Positions 10,089-22,740 are shown, numbered from the stretch's first letter. The stretch is 40,801 bases of DNA from Dimargaris cristalligena (GCA_027576995.1 JANBQC010000228.1:1-40801); one strand, 5' to 3'. The notes: a model not told the origin generated them from the letters alone. Numbers and translations are program-made.

Positions 10089-10469
10089 ATGAAAGTCAAA
10101 ATCAATCAATGGGCCGGAGTGGCCGTTTGGAAATGGTGCGTTGAGGATGAAGAAGTGTGCGGCATTTGCCGGGGTGCCTTCGATGGCTGCTGCCCCGATT
10201 GTAAACTACCTGGTGACGATTGCCCACTCATCTGGGGCGAATGCAAGCATTGTTTCCACATGCACTGCCTTCTCAAATGGATCAGCACTGAAGCGAGCCA
10301 GCAACTATGTCCTATGGACCGGCGCCCCTGGGGTAAGTATAAGGACATCCTTTTCGGAATTTCGCGCGAGCTGGAGTGTACATGGGTGGGGGTTTGTTCG
10401 GTTTGGGTAGGTGCCGTTGAGGCTGTGAAGGTGCCTTTCACCGGTCTGGGACGACTTCACAAATATTAG
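10089..10469 (+). CDS. APC11: Anaphase-promoting complex RING subunit Apc11
   Basis: Starts MKVKINQWAGVAVWKW, the signature Apc11 N-terminus. The RING-H2 core follows: CGIC at 24-27, CCPDC at 34-38, PGDDCPLIWGEC to 52, KHCFHMHC to 60 and CPMDRRPW at 74-81. Apc11 is the catalytic RING subunit of the APC/C; it recruits E2 and drives ubiquitination of securin and cyclins. The last zinc ligand is Asp (D77) rather than Cys, as in Rbx1 and some fungal Apc11 proteins, so the ring is probably functional. Right after TGGG (10332) stands a GTAAGTAT donor. A possible acceptor (GGGTAG, ending 10410) would remove exactly 78 nt in frame. Without splicing the protein is 126 aa, with splicing 100; the stop at 10467 is the same. 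Typical family length is about 85-165. Confidence 0.92.
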   Translation: MKVKINQWAGVAVWKWCVEDEEVCGICRGAFDGCCPDCKLPGDDCPLIWGECKHCFHMHCLLKWISTEASQQLCPMDRRPWGKYKDILFGISRELECTWVGVCSVWVGAVEAVKVPFTGLGRLHKY

Positions 10470-11331
10470 GCCGATTAAAATATAAGAGTTACTTAAATAA
10501 CGGCTCTGTATCTCATTCTGACGATTTGTATTTACACCGTATCCGTCCCGACCTTGCGATTTTAGTCACAGCGGCCTAATAACCATACTCGCCTAAAATC
10601 GGGATCAAACCATCTCTCGTTGTCCATTGGCACCTACCTATGCTACCCCATGGTCATCCGTTGACTCAAGGGGTATGATAAGCATCTACGGCTTTGCGCC
10701 TTGGGGTGGCATCCCTGTGTATTTTTAAGGATAAATAAACCATGTCTTCCATCTTGGGGCTTTTCCGACTCTTTGTATATATAATATCCATGGTATTCCG
10801 CTGGATTTAGAGGTATTATTGGATGGTATTGCTCGCCGTTTAGGCTGCGGCCAAATCCTAATTGTACGACCAAGCCCATCGCCTGAATTGGCAATAAGAA
10901 TGATAGTGGACTATAGTCTCCTCTTCTTTCATTTTTTCCATATAAAAGGACGGGCATTGCGGTTCGTTGAAGCGCTTGCTGGTTAGTTAAAGAGGGGTTT
11001 GCCATTTCTCCATTCCATTTGCATCGTCATTTTTTTGTCCCATTCCAGTCGGTCTACCTAGCTGCTGTATATTACTTTGCGGGGTGACTCGAACGGCCAT
11101 TGACTCAGCCTTCCCAGTTGCTGAAGCTATTAGTTCCATTGACGAAGACGTATCCTTCGCATCTTCCCATTTGCCGCCTCGCCTGCATACTACTCATTTG
11201 CGACGACTTATACGAGATTTTGTTTAGCACAAAGGTCACCTTTTGGGAACACTCTTATAAATCCACCCCGGCCCACTGTTTTGGTCTTATCGCTTGCGCG
11301 TCTAATACATTCAATCGCTCAGCGCCTCCCC
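10470..11331. other. Intergenic between Apc11 and Tfb1
   Basis: Contains the 3' end of Apc11 and the Tfb1 promoter. A 120-codon ATG frame on the minus strand (11005 to 10643) is the only sizeable ORF; it shows no domain I recognise and I do not call it. Confidence 0.4.
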
Positions 11332-14300
11332 ATGACCACCGGGTCGCTCCTCATGCTGGCCAAAAACGAATCCGTGGAGCTGAAGGGCGTGGTAGAATGT
11401 CAGGGAAAGCCCGGGTACTTATACCTTACCACAGCTCGTTTGGGATGGGCCCTCCAGGGGGCCAAAGACTTTAACATTGTAGTCGACTTTGCCAATCTTA
11501 AAGGTACACTATCCTAGTAACACATACATAACCATATCCAACCCGTATTCATCGATGCTGGACTTCGACGCGCAATTTCCTATACTCTGACAGGCCACCT
11601 CCCTTTGAATGTACCACCACCAATGTGGCCTCGAGCTAAACTCCACTTACCTAATTACATTATATTACCACCGAATAGCCCAGCAGGTTAGTAAAGCGGG
11701 GTCCAAAAAGGTCATGTTGAAAGTGGTCCTTAACGAGCCAGTCAACGGGGATGCCAGTTATACATTTATTTTTACCTCCCCGGACAAGGCCCTCGACGAG
11801 CGGGAGCAATTTAAAGAAGGTCTGATTCGGGTACTCAGTCGGCAACGGGGACTCCCAACTCCCGCCCATTCCACTTCGAACCCATCGGTGACATCCAACG
11901 CGTCAGCGCTACCTAATAAATCCCTGGACCCAGGTTCGACCAATTCGGCCCAAATGGTCAGGAGGGACGGCGCCCCTTCGCCGTACATGATTTCACTAAC
12001 CCCCAAACTATTTCCCAACCTGGGAACAGTACCACCCGCGCCACTGACTCGTCAAGCCATTAAAGCCCGCCAGCACGTCTTGTCCAAACACCCGGACCTA
12101 GCCCAGCTCCACAAGGACTTGGTCCAGGCCGGGTATATTCACGAGGAGGAGTTCTGGGCCACCCGGAAACAGCTCTTGGAAAGCGAAACCGCCGAAATGG
12201 AGCAGCAAAAGGGCCTCTCGTCAGCCTGGCCTGAAATGCTTCCCGGGGTTCAAGTCGAAAAGAGTTACCAGTATACCCTTTCGAACGATATGATATTCTC
12301 CATTTTCCAGAAGCACCCTAAAGGTAAGTGATCCGGGTTTCTAATCGGTTGAGTTTTTTTTTTGGCCACGCGATTAGTTTGCCTTTGCCTTGCGATAGGA
12401 ACACACGTAGGAAATTGGACCATGCTAATGCGTATGGCATGTCTTCCTCGATCATTAATGGTATATTACCACAGTCAAGCAGGCCTTTGAAGAAACCGTA
12501 CCGCACGAGGTAAGTGTCTTGCCTTAATTAGAAATCCGAGTAGTTATGTAATGCCTTGATTTCAGGCACTCCTCATTTTGGTAGAGAGAGTGGGGGCTTC
12601 AAGTTTCTGTCCGATAATTTGATTTTGCAATTTATCATTGCCGGGTCTTTTTGTACATTGCCTTTGTATTTTTTCTAGCCTTCTTCCGATTAAGCTATAT
12701 TCTGGGAGAGGCACTCATTGTCATCAGTTTTACACTATTTGTTGCTGACCTACTCACCCGATTAATGGTCTAGATGGCGGCGGAGGAGTTCTGGAAACGA
12801 TTTATCGCGTCCAAAGTGTTTCACCGCGACCGGTCAGCCACAACGAATGATGGCGTAGCCGATGATCTATTTGATAAATGCGCCGAGGAGGAGGAGCAAG
12901 AAGGTAATGTGTGGTCTAATGTTCATTCATTGCTCATCACGCTAATAGTTATTGCTCCTCGGGACCTTTGTATCTAGTATACCCTTTGAATTCACCCCCA
13001 CTATCCAGCCCTTTGCGTGCATTGGTTGTGTCATTTCTAATTTGTAAATATTATGGGCTTGACCTTTAATTCGTGGCGACTCTTTCCCCATAATCCGAAT
13101 CTAACTGCTCGCCAAAAATAGATAATGAACAACTGTCCAAGCGCATCAAGTTGGGTAACCTTCACCGTTATTTGGATATGAGCCAAACCGAAGAAGATCA
13201 CATTGAGACGGGTAATGCGCCCAATTTTTCTATGAAAGCGGGAAAATTGGCCGATTCCCAGGCCATTATTAAGTCATTCAATCGACACTCCCAAACGGTC
13301 CTTAAGGCACATCTGTAAGTTATTCCCTGCTATGCAGACCATTATTCTACCACAATTACCGAGGGCATCCGCTTCCGCCTATATTCGCGAATCAGGGGTT
13401 TCCCATCACACGTGCCAACACAGTTCATACCCACCTCCGTCCATTTGTTTACCATTAAAAAGCCGGATGTTTTCTAATATTGTCCGCATAGTTTTCTTCG
13501 TTGGTATTTTCCATTAATAGCGAGAATACGGCTCAGCTCGCATCGACTAACCTTGACGACGAGCTTGTCATCAGTGATCTTCAGCCCGAAACCCAACAGC
13601 CCCATCTTTTACTGGAAATTGCCAACGAGCGCCGTTACCTAGAAAGTCAGGGACTACCTTCCCAAGAGACCTCTGGCGATCGCTCTCTTTCCACTGAAGT
13701 AGGTGAATCTACTGATACATATATATACCATTTCCCCTTGGTGCCTGTTTCATTTAAAACCAGATGGCTTAGGTAACCGGCAAACTGTGATCTCTGCTAT
13801 GAATAATGCGAGTTACTCCCAATAGTTTAGCCTCGCCCTACTCTTATCATTTCTTAATGAGGCCCCATCCTATTATTTTACTGTTTTTTGTCACTGGTGA
13901 TGGCACCTTGCATCACCCGGCTACTAGGAATCGGAACTTATTCTGAACCAGTTCGCCCATCAGTTCCAGCAGGCCAACTTTAAACTCTACGAGAGTGCTC
14001 TAGGGAAGGAAAGCACCACAGCCGTACTCAGGGAACTCTGGTCGCTAGTACGCGATAATGCCCAGTTTCAATGGGCCCGCAACCACCAGAGTCTAGACCT
14101 ACCGGTCGAATTGACGTCTAGTTTGATGTCCTGTCACATCACGGGGTACGAAATGCTCCGGCATTTATGGGCCTCTCTCGGTGCGCCCCCGTCGGAAGAA
14201 GGGTTCAAACGGGCCACAAAAATCATGGACGCCATCCAATTGGTAAACGAGAGTATTCGGGAGGTGCTCCAAGAGGCCCGCTCGAGTGACGCCGAAACGA

Positions 14301-14392
14301 TCAGTAAAGTGGGAAAGATCATGGCGCCCCTGCAAACGGCCATTCAAACGGGACAAGAGGAATACAATAGAGTTAAAGCCAGGCGAATCTAG
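11332..14392 (+). CDS. TFB1: TFIIH core subunit Tfb1/p62 (GTF2H1), seven exons
   Basis: Exons 11332-11503, 11679-12323, 12475-12509, 12774-12903, 13122-13314, 13521-13698 and 13928-14392 join to 1818 nt (605 aa), with phases agreeing at every junction. Exon 3 is only 35 nt. Donors are GTACAC, GTAAGT, GTAAGT, GTAATG, GTAAGT and GTAGGT. Tfb1 is a structural subunit of TFIIH, used in RNA polymerase II initiation and nucleotide excision repair. Visible domains: an N-terminal PH domain (LMLAKNESVELKGVV, GYLYLTTARLGWA, about 1-115), BSD 1 (LHKDLVQAGYIHEEEFW, about 185-230) and BSD 2 (IFQKHPKVKQAFEETV, then EEFWKRFIASKVFHRD, about 265-305), which spans exons 2-4. A helical C-terminal region ends EEYNRVKARRI. 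The Ser/Pro/Asn-rich linker at about 110-175 is low complexity. The exon 6/7 junction is the least certain. Confidence 0.9.
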
Positions 14393-14940
14393 CGGACTGA
14401 ACCTATTAACAAATCGTTGGCGATACCTTCCTAATAAATCATTTCTACCTGACCTGCCTCAATTACTGTTTATTTTTATATACATTCTTAATGGTATATT
14501 AAATTATTTCTAGGACCAGATATGCGAAATAAGGACTTTTGATGTGAAAAGGGGTGCCGAGTATTTCAGCAAATCTAGAATTTGGAGGACAGCCGCGACG
14601 GGACTGCTTTATTTTACTATTGCATTAGCGATGTTAGTACCCATTAACACTGTCAACGTGATATGTCCTAGTCATAGTAGGGTTCGGGTTCTTAGGAATA
14701 TCGTACCCAAGCTTTTAAATTTCAATGTCTAAGCTGATTTCCAATTTCATAAAATCCTTGTTTTATTATCAACTGAAACTGATTTGACCCTGGAAACAGG
14801 CTAGCCCTACCACATGGTAACTCTCGTGAGTTCTTAAGGCGGAACATTGTGCTTTTAGGGGGATTTCGTCCCAATAAGGACCGATTATGCGAAAGAAAAT
14901 TGGTTTGCAGTTGGAAAGAAGACACGACTCAACCAAATGG
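14393..14940. other. Convergent 3' region between Tfb1 and P450-D
   Basis: About 550 bp of AT-rich sequence between two convergent genes. AATAAA at 14423-14428 could serve Tfb1. No supported ORF. Confidence 0.4.
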
Positions 14941-17162
14941 TCAGCCGGCGGTACCCATGCGTGGGGCAATGTTAACCATTAACGCGCGATTGCGGGGCCG
15001 AAGGGTAACGTACTCGACCGGATCAACCCCAGGGTTTTCAGGGTTCGTGAACTCCATCTTAAATTGCCGGACCAGGTTCGTCATGGTGAGGTGCAATTCC
15101 ATCATACTCAGGTTACGGCCCAAACAACCGCGGGGGCCGGAGAAAAAGGTCAGAGTGGCCTTCTTGAGTTCCGCCGAGGGCTTCCGGCCGTCCAACCAGC
15201 GCTCCGGCCGAAACTCGTCGGGGCGGTCCCACTGCCAGGGGGAATGGTTGACGCTGTAAATCGGGGTGGCGATTTGCTTACCCCCCGGCACGAAATAGCC
15301 GTTTATAGTTACCCCTTCCGATGGAATGATGCGGTAAATGGCCGGCGGAGCGGGGGGATAGAAGCGCAGGCTCTCCTGGATGACGGCCTCAAGGTAAGGC
15401 AATTTGGCCTTGGCCTCCGCGTACTTGATGATGAGGAGAGGCTGGGCCTGGGCCTGGGGTTGCGTTTGGGGAGTTAGAGGGATATCCTCGGCTGAGATCA
15501 GCGGGGGACAACGATTGTGTTGGTCGTGAGTGACATTGACAACGGCGGGCGAGGGGAGGGGGAAATGAGTCAGAACCTCGTCCACCAGACGCTGGTAATT
15601 GTGGGGGTGACTCAGAAGGGCATATACAATCCAGGTCAGGGCATGGCTGGTGGTGTCGGTTCCCGCCACGAGTTGGACGAGCGATTCGCTGGCCAGTTCC
15701 GCCGTGGTAAGGCCTTCGCCAGTCTCCGGGTCGGCCGAATCAATCATGAACTGTAGGATATCGCTGGGAGGTTGGCAGTCTTGCTTCGGAATAGTAACCT
15801 CGAAGGCCATTGCGGGAAGCTTAGCTCCGGGTAGCGGTGGGCCCGCCCCGACGGTGCTATCCGGTTCCCTCAAGGGTCCCACCTGCGAAATGGCCTGGGC
15901 CTGGAGATTAGCCAAGAGGGTTTCGCGGTCTAGGACCGCTTGGGTGGCCAGCTGGAGTAAACTGCGGTGGGCATGGAGTCCCCGCTCCAAAGCCGGAATG
16001 AACGGAACGGACCGGCCCTTGAGGAAGCTGAACACTCGGGTGATGGTGGTGTACACGAAGTAATCGTTAAACCAGTCCAGCACCGTTCGATCCCCGGTTT
16101 GCAGAACGTTGAACGATTTTCCAAAGGCCAAGCGCCCAATTATATCGAACGCCAAGCCCTGGAAGTCCCAGTAGAGGTTGAAGGAAACAAATTGGTTGGT
16201 CTGCGGAGCAAGGCGGTGCAGTTTGGTCATTAGTGGGCGCACTCCAGATTCGATAATGACGTCTTCGACCTTGTAAAGGCTGTTCCAGGAGAACACGGGG
16301 GCCAGTAGACGCTGGCGCTTCTTGTGGAATACCGAATCGCAGGTGGTAAAGATGTTGGGCAGGAATGGCTCAAACACTTTTTCGTAGAGGTCACTGGGCT
16401 TTATAAAGGCCGGGTTGGCCACCAGTTGTTTGGCCAACTGGTAATCGCAGATACTAACCGCGTTCACGCCTAGATGGTAGAAAGAGATGGGATTTCGAAC
16501 AGATGACAATTAGGTTTGGGATGGATCCATTGGGTCTCCTAGATTAACAGTAGTCAGGTCGCATAATAGGTATTTCTAGCCTATTGGGCCAATGTGTATC
16601 ATATCAAACCAGGATGGTGTAGGCCAAACACCCTGCAGCATAAATGCCAACCACGGCTCGCCAATCCTATTTGCTCCCAAAAATACACTTACCGATACGC
16701 ATTATAGGACCGTATTTCAAATGTCGCTGATGGAGAATCATGTAGGATTTGCCGGTGATGAGGCGATAGATAAGGTCAAACTCGCCCAGTCCAACGTACC
16801 AAGGACCTGGAAACTGGGCAAGGGGAGAGCAGACCTTATGATAGACAAGCTGTGTATCCGGGAGATGGTGTATCCAATTGGACAAGTATTAAGATATCAT
16901 ATTGGTGTTTAGTAATATCACATCAAACTATCTCCCCCTCCACCGTTGGAGTGCGGGAATGAGTTCTACTAATTCTCTGACAGCTAGTTAGCAATGACTA
17001 GCCTATTAACCATGGCCATAAAATATAATTCAGAGCGAAATGTCAGTTGATACTTACGTTGCAAAGGTATAGGGCCAATAAGGCGGTGATGACATGGACG
17101 GTACTGGCCCAGAAGTCATCAACTTTCAGCAAAGAGCGGAAAAACGCTAGATTTGATATCAT
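14941..17162 (-). CDS. Cytochrome P450 (P450-D), three exons
   Basis: Exons on the minus strand 17162-17058, 16849-16693 and 16469-14941 join to 1791 nt (596 aa). Donors are GTAAGT; acceptors are CACAG and ATCTAG. Exon 1 gives a short N-terminus with a membrane anchor (VHVITALLALYLCN). Exon 2 carries the Pro-rich hinge and helix A region (QFPGPWYVGLGEF, LHQRHLKYGPIMRIG). The large exon holds the I-helix AGTDTT, K-helix ExxR (QESLRFYPP), PERW and the heme loop FFSGPRGCLGRN with ligand Cys536. This is a membrane-bound, presumably ER monooxygenase; the substrate is unknown. Introns 1 and 2 lie exactly where they do in the tandem P450 genes A-C, but intron 3 is absent. It is about 65 residues longer than A-C because of two Pro/Gln-rich inserts, one before PPSDILQFMID and one reading TPQTQPQAQAQP. 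Confidence 0.9.
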
Positions 17163-18854
17163 AATTGTATCACTATTAAATATCATGGAGGATTGGCGTA
17201 GATTAGAAAATAATTAAGAAGTAGACTGCTACAGATCGTCAAAGGGAGTTTCCGGTAACTCGGTCAGTAAACGGGGTTAGTCAAGGCAGGTACAAAGGTT
17301 TACCATAAGCAATATTCGGTCATAAAACTGCCAAGTGATGCAAAATAAAGATATTTCAAGAATCCAGGGTTAAAAAGTAGAGGAAGAAGTTGGAGGGAGG
17401 GGGAGCGAAGAGCAGCCCGGCTCTATTAGTATAGCGATAAAATGGGCGGCCAGTAGCTCTCTAACCACAGTCCCCAAGTAAAAAAGTCGGGTGGGAAGGG
17501 CAGTGTACGTAACGGGCGCTCACCATATCCAGAAACCCATAACTTGGCTCTCCACTAACGAACTGGTCCTATGCCCTAATCAGGGGGTACTGGTGAATCA
17601 GTGGGTAGTAGGCGCCTAAACGCCTCTAAGGTCTGTAAGTATCTTACTCATTGAATGGTGGAATGCATTACTATGTAAATCCACAGTTGCGCACCATGCA
17701 GCACCCGGTAGACCCTAGCATCCGCTAACCGCCGTATAACTATACTACCGCCTGAAAAGAGTAGTTCCAGCTATAGTTACATTGGGTTCCAATAGGTCGT
17801 TGGAATCTCTGTGTAGGGAGGTTACCTGGTTTGCCATGGCTTATGAAGACCCCTGAATCGCACCAGGCGGACTCTCGACCCTACCAACCCGATATTTAAG
17901 GCTGATGTAACGGAGTACACTGAATAGTGCGACTCACTCCGGTGCTCGCGGGAGTTTCGAATGGGGACAAATGGTAGCAGGAGAGTGGTGACTTATTGTA
18001 CAGAGCCTGAGTATATGGTGTGCATTACCTTCCAGTTACATGCATTTCTACTTAGGGCTCTCCAAATCAGGAGGGAAGGGGGGGGGGCAAATATAGTATT
18101 AATGGGTCACTCGATTCGGATGGCAAGTCGAGTTTATATAGATCAGCAACCTGTTGACTGGGCCAAATGGGGTGCAAAATAATGTTCATGCGTAGCCAGC
18201 CAATGCCGTTCCCCTTTTTTATCGGGCGTTAAAACCAATGCATTCAACAATCCAGCTATCTAATCGGACTCAGGGTGGCCAAAGGCGAATGGGTTTACTA
18301 CGGAATCAAGCGGAACACAATACTTCACCTACGGTGATTCGATTGAAATCCCCCTGCTTGACAACGATCATTAAATATAGGGAGGCAAAGGGGTTGTTGA
18401 CCAGATAATGTAAATGAAATAGCCTCCAGTCCCCTGGTGATGCGATTGGAGATATTTTCATTTTTATAGTAATGTTAAAAGTGCTTAATTACGTACCATA
18501 ATTCATTCCTAAAGACCTGACAACTTATGGTAAACTGCGGTAAAGTAGGGGTCGCTAGTTAACGCCCACTACACAGAAACTATAGCCATCTAAGCCGGCC
18601 CCTCTATTATATGCGAAGTTCTTTGTCGGATCTAATTATTATATTGGTCGCTAAAAAGCAAGTGTTGCTCTCCAACTTAATTATTTATACACGTCAGTTT
18701 ACTTTATCAAGTTAAATATCGAGAAAGACCAGTTGAACATGATTTCACAGCTTCCAAGCTTACATTCATTAAAATTACTAACGGTGGTCAACAGTCGCCA
18801 TACGGTCTAATAAATATTACAAGCAACCGGGCCCAATTGTCATCATCGGTAGTG
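17163..18854. other. Intergenic, no supported gene
   Basis: 1.7 kb between the start of P450-D and the 3' end of Mrc1. It holds the P450-D promoter. Only short random ORFs and one G-rich run near 18078-18087 are seen; no RNA gene or repeat recognised. Confidence 0.45.
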
Positions 18855-21800
18855 TTATTTCAGGACCTGAAGAAGCTTACTCGAGCTTTTAGTGAGTGCT
18901 GGTGGAGCCGGACTTTGGCTGCTAGAGGTTGCCGATTTTGTCCGATTGGGGGTAGACGGTTCACCAAGCTTGCGACGTTTCTCGAGAGGCTGGGATAAGG
19001 ACCGGCTATCTGGGACACTGCTTTGCGAGTTGGACGGTGATTGAGTATTCTCTGATGCGGTTTTGCCTGTCATCAGGGCGGAGAACCCGTAGGTTCGTGA
19101 TCCACCGGTCTTGCGTGGAATGGCTGCCCCAGAGGCCGAGGAACCCGTTCCTGACCCGCCTCCAGAGGAATTAGAGTCACCCAGTTGAGTGTCGGGTAGG
19201 AACCGTTTTAGTTTAGAGGGGCGATCCACGGTAAAATCCGAGGCCCCACCTCCCGACCCTTGGGCCACGTGGGAGCCGGTGTTCCGGGGACAGCGAGCGA
19301 ATTTAAACACTTCGGCACCCGCGTTTCCACTATCAGTTGCCCATTTCCGGGTTGACGACGCCTCCCGAGTGGATCCATTGCCAGTAAGCAAAGGGGCCGT
19401 AACCAGCACGGACCGCGTCGATATCATGCTCGCAATGTTCACCGAAGGACCGCTACTATCCAAAAGTAGGGCTGATAGGGGATCAGATAGGGATGTACTG
19501 GCCTCTTGGCGGTGCGATTTAAAGCTGTGGGGGTGTATAAAAGGCAGGTCGACGGATTCGTCCGAGGCATTAATTTCGCCGTCATCGTCATTGTCATCAT
19601 TGTCGTCCGCATCTACTGATCCCACCTCATTTACCGTGGTATCGTCGGCTGTTTCAATTGGATTCACCAGCTGATCATCTTCAGGGGCTGGTCCTCCTAA
19701 GTGTTGAGCAACTCGGGCAAAAGCCGCCGTCTCCGGGTTAAGCGCTTGTTAAAGATCAGCATAGAAAGTTATCGTCAATATTTATAAGTTAGTTAGGTGG
19801 ATTCTCGATAATTGTGCATCTAATGCCACAATATTGGAGCACGGTAGTGTAGATTATGCAATAGTCCACCGGTGATTAAGACATGGGGGGGGTCAGATAC
19901 GAGGGGCATGCTGGTTCTATACAGCCAATGTTCCCAACGCCATTTACCTAATTTACTGAGCTTGGCAAACGCAATGTCTTCCCCTCGGTCCCGCTGCTGT
20001 CCCAGTTTGAGTCCCTGTTTCCACATGAGCCGGCGACGCTCCCGATCGGCGATTTCCTCGTCTACGGCCCCATCTACCCAGTCGCCCAGATTATCCCGGT
20101 TACCATCTAGTTGGCCTCCCCGTTTGAGTCGACGCTGTTTCGCCCGGGCAGCCAGTTTACCCTCGGTAATATCCCGGTAGAGAGTGGCTACGGCGACCGA
20201 GTCCTCGTCGCGCTCCCGGTCGTGGTGGTACTGCCGCATCAATTCGGGATCGTATTCATCGCCCGACTCTTCTTCGCCGCTGAAGGCAACCATGGAGTCG
20301 TTTTCATCCCACTCGTCCAAATCGGGGTTCTCTTCGTCTTCATCCTCATCCTCGCCGCCACCTCCCACTGCCTTCCCGTTAGCTTCGTTCGGGTGCGGTT
20401 GGCCATCGGCTCCCACTGTGAGCCCGGCGATGGTGCGTTGTCCGAATGGTAACAGCTGGGTTTGTCCACCACCCCCAAAAAATGTGGTATCGTCATCGGA
20501 CTCGCCCTCCTCCGCCTCGGCATCGACAAACTCAGAGCGGGGCCGTTGTTTTCTCACCTTGCCTGATCTTGCCCCGGATCGCCCAGTCGGTCCCAGCCCA
20601 CTGCGTCGGATAAGACGGTTTAGCGATCGGGCAGGTAGCGAGGGATTTTCAACCGGTGGAGTGGTTGCCATCGGGTATGCCAGTGTCAGGTCTTCCACCG
20701 GCAATAGTTGAGTCGGGGTTAGATCAGTTAATCCTTCGTCCGAAAGGGGCAGCGGCTGGGTCGGGGTCAAGGGCTGGGTGTCGGAAAAGGGAATGGCGGT
20801 ATCCCTGGGACTTTGGCTAGCAGGAGCGAACCGGACGGGCGTAGGGGACTTTGGATATTGGTGGTCATCCCCCAAGGCCGACATTGTATCGCACAGGGAG
20901 TCTTGGGAGGGGGAGGGAATGTTAGCGAAACATTGGGAGTCGAACCATTGGTCACTGGACGCCAGAACTCCGTCCAGGGTGGGCCGACCCAGTCCCATCG
21001 AGTCAACCAAGGCATCGTCGGGACTGACCGCCAAAGGTGTCGCGACTCCCTGCCCCAAACGGGCGTGGCTGGTGGGTGATATAGTCAGTGTGGCGTCTGT
21101 TGACATGGGGGTGGCCGAAGGTGGTGCCGAGGCCATTGGGTGGCTTTTAATTTGGGGCCGTCGAGCAAAAAGAGGGAAAAGTGCGGTGGCTGGACGGAGT
21201 TCAGGGGAGCCTTGGGTTGAGTTCCCTTCCACTGGGCTTACAACCCCCGACTGGTGTATAAGGGATGAGCGAGTATGCCTTTTCTTTAATATGGGGCCGT
21301 CGTCGTCGTCGTCATCATCTCCGTCGCCCGAGTTGTCATCGTCACTTTCGGCATTTTCCGAGACCAATGAGACTGATTCGAGATTATCAAGTCCCTCCGC
21401 ATCCTCGGGCTTACTGTCCTCTCCAGTGGACTCGAGTTCGCTACCCTCCAACTCACTATCCGCGTCATCAGCGTGGCAGCCCGGCAAATTGCTTTCCAGT
21501 GCGTTTTTGACGTCACTACCATGGTCAGCGAGCACGGGCTCAGGCTCGGCAGAGGCCGGGGTAGCCGGGAGTTTGCTTAGCTCCTTGAGTCGACGTTGGG
21601 ATGACGACTGGAGGATCTTATGGGTAAGGAGTTGGTTCAGTTGCTTGTGGGCAATTCCCGCGGGGGTATGGCCGGAAGAGCCACTTGCTTTGACAGGCGA
21701 ACCCACCTCGGTTTGACTTAGACGACCCTTGAGGAAGCCCTGGGTGGAGCTGGGCCTTTTCTCCGGAGACGTAAGTAAGGGCTGGAGTTTGTTGTGACCA

Positions 21801-21904
21801 GTCAGTAGACTAGACATGGTGTCCAGCCGCTGCTGCTTTAAAAAGACCGCTTCATCGACAATTTCGAGCTCCAAGAAGCCATCTTCGTCACTAGACAGGG
21901 ACAT
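18855..21904 (-). CDS. MRC1: Replication checkpoint mediator Mrc1/Claspin, two exons
   Basis: Minus-strand exons 21904-19948 and 19744-18855 (donor GTAAAT, acceptor AACAAG) join to 948 aa. Mrc1 travels with the replication fork, couples polymerase epsilon to CMG helicase and transmits Mec1/ATR signals to Rad53/Cds1. The protein is mostly acidic and disordered. The conserved MRC1-like domain is at about 530-675: LDEWDENDSMVAF, RDEDSVAVATLYRDITEGKL, then MWKQGLKLGQQRDRGED and AKLSKLALNPETAAFARV, the last spanning the splice junction. I count 16 SQ/TQ dipeptides, including a run SDTQPLTPTQP at about 374-383; such clusters are ATR-family targets and FHA-docking sites. It ends KSSSKLLQVLK. Typical fungal length is 900-1100. 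Without the intron the frame stops shortly after LSKL, so splicing is required. Confidence 0.85.
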
Positions 21905-22740
21905 GGCGTCATAAGATCAAATAGAAAAAGAGAGAAAAAGAGATTGGGCTAAAGTGAATGCTGTGGGAATGTTGAGAATGGTGAAGGTTGCCTTAGTTGA
22001 AAAACTACGCATGGTGATTAGAGGAGTTGTTTACATTCAATAAGTAACAACAATTTGAGTGGTTTAAACGTAGCCTATTGGCCTAGGTATGTAAACAATG
22101 CCCATTAACATTAATTGGGCTGTAGGTATCTCTTGGGGAAATGGTAGTACAATTGGTTTGAGTGGGTGTTACCCAGCAGCCCGAGTGTCTTTTCCTTAGA
22201 TGTTGTAACAAAGTACGTTGTTAGTCGACTATAGATTAACTATAGCAATTGCCTATTGATACTCTCTGCTAGATTGAGCCGTGGATACGTCAAAGTTATC
22301 CACTCAAACCATACCAATTATTTTAGGCTTATAATGTAAAATCTAGTTATATCGCATATTTACTGTGGCCTGAGATTGCCCATCGTATATTACCAGTGAT
22401 AGTAAGCTATCGCTTTTAATTATATTCGGGTTTTCACCAAGCATTGGGGGACTGAGGTGACTACAATGCTCATTCGCTATTTTCAAATTCTTAGACTACT
22501 AGAGAGGCCAGTGTATTTTTCTAGAGGGCTAGTACGCTGCCTGATTGAGATTGTCTGTAGTGGCGACAAAGGCTGCTTAAGAATTAAGATTTTCCAGAAG
22601 ACCATACGACAATTGCGGGTCGGTTTGGGTGAACTGCCATATATTACATGAGGTGGCTTTAATTTAAGGTTCCATATGTGGCCAATGCTTTATTCTGCAG
22701 AGGATTTAGGCGTGTCACGGCGTTCTTCCGCGATATCCGA
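21905..22740. other. Mrc1 promoter and leader of P450 unit A
   Basis: The first ~350 bases belong to the Mrc1 upstream region. From about 22300 the sequence is homologous to 25757 onward and 29668 onward, sharing TTATCCACTCAAA, TAGTTATATCGCATATTTAC and GGCTGCTTAAGAATTAAGAT in pairs. This is the left part of the tandemly duplicated P450 unit. No ORF is supported. Confidence 0.5.

Noticed and set aside
10643..11005. 120-codon ATG frame on the minus strand between Apc11 and Tfb1
   Set aside because: No domain or family resemblance, no conserved context, and it lies in the Tfb1 promoter region; length alone does not support a gene.
20778..21716. 312-codon plus-strand frame opposite Mrc1
   Set aside because: Ser-rich translation is the complement of Asp/Ser-rich Mrc1 codons; no domain.
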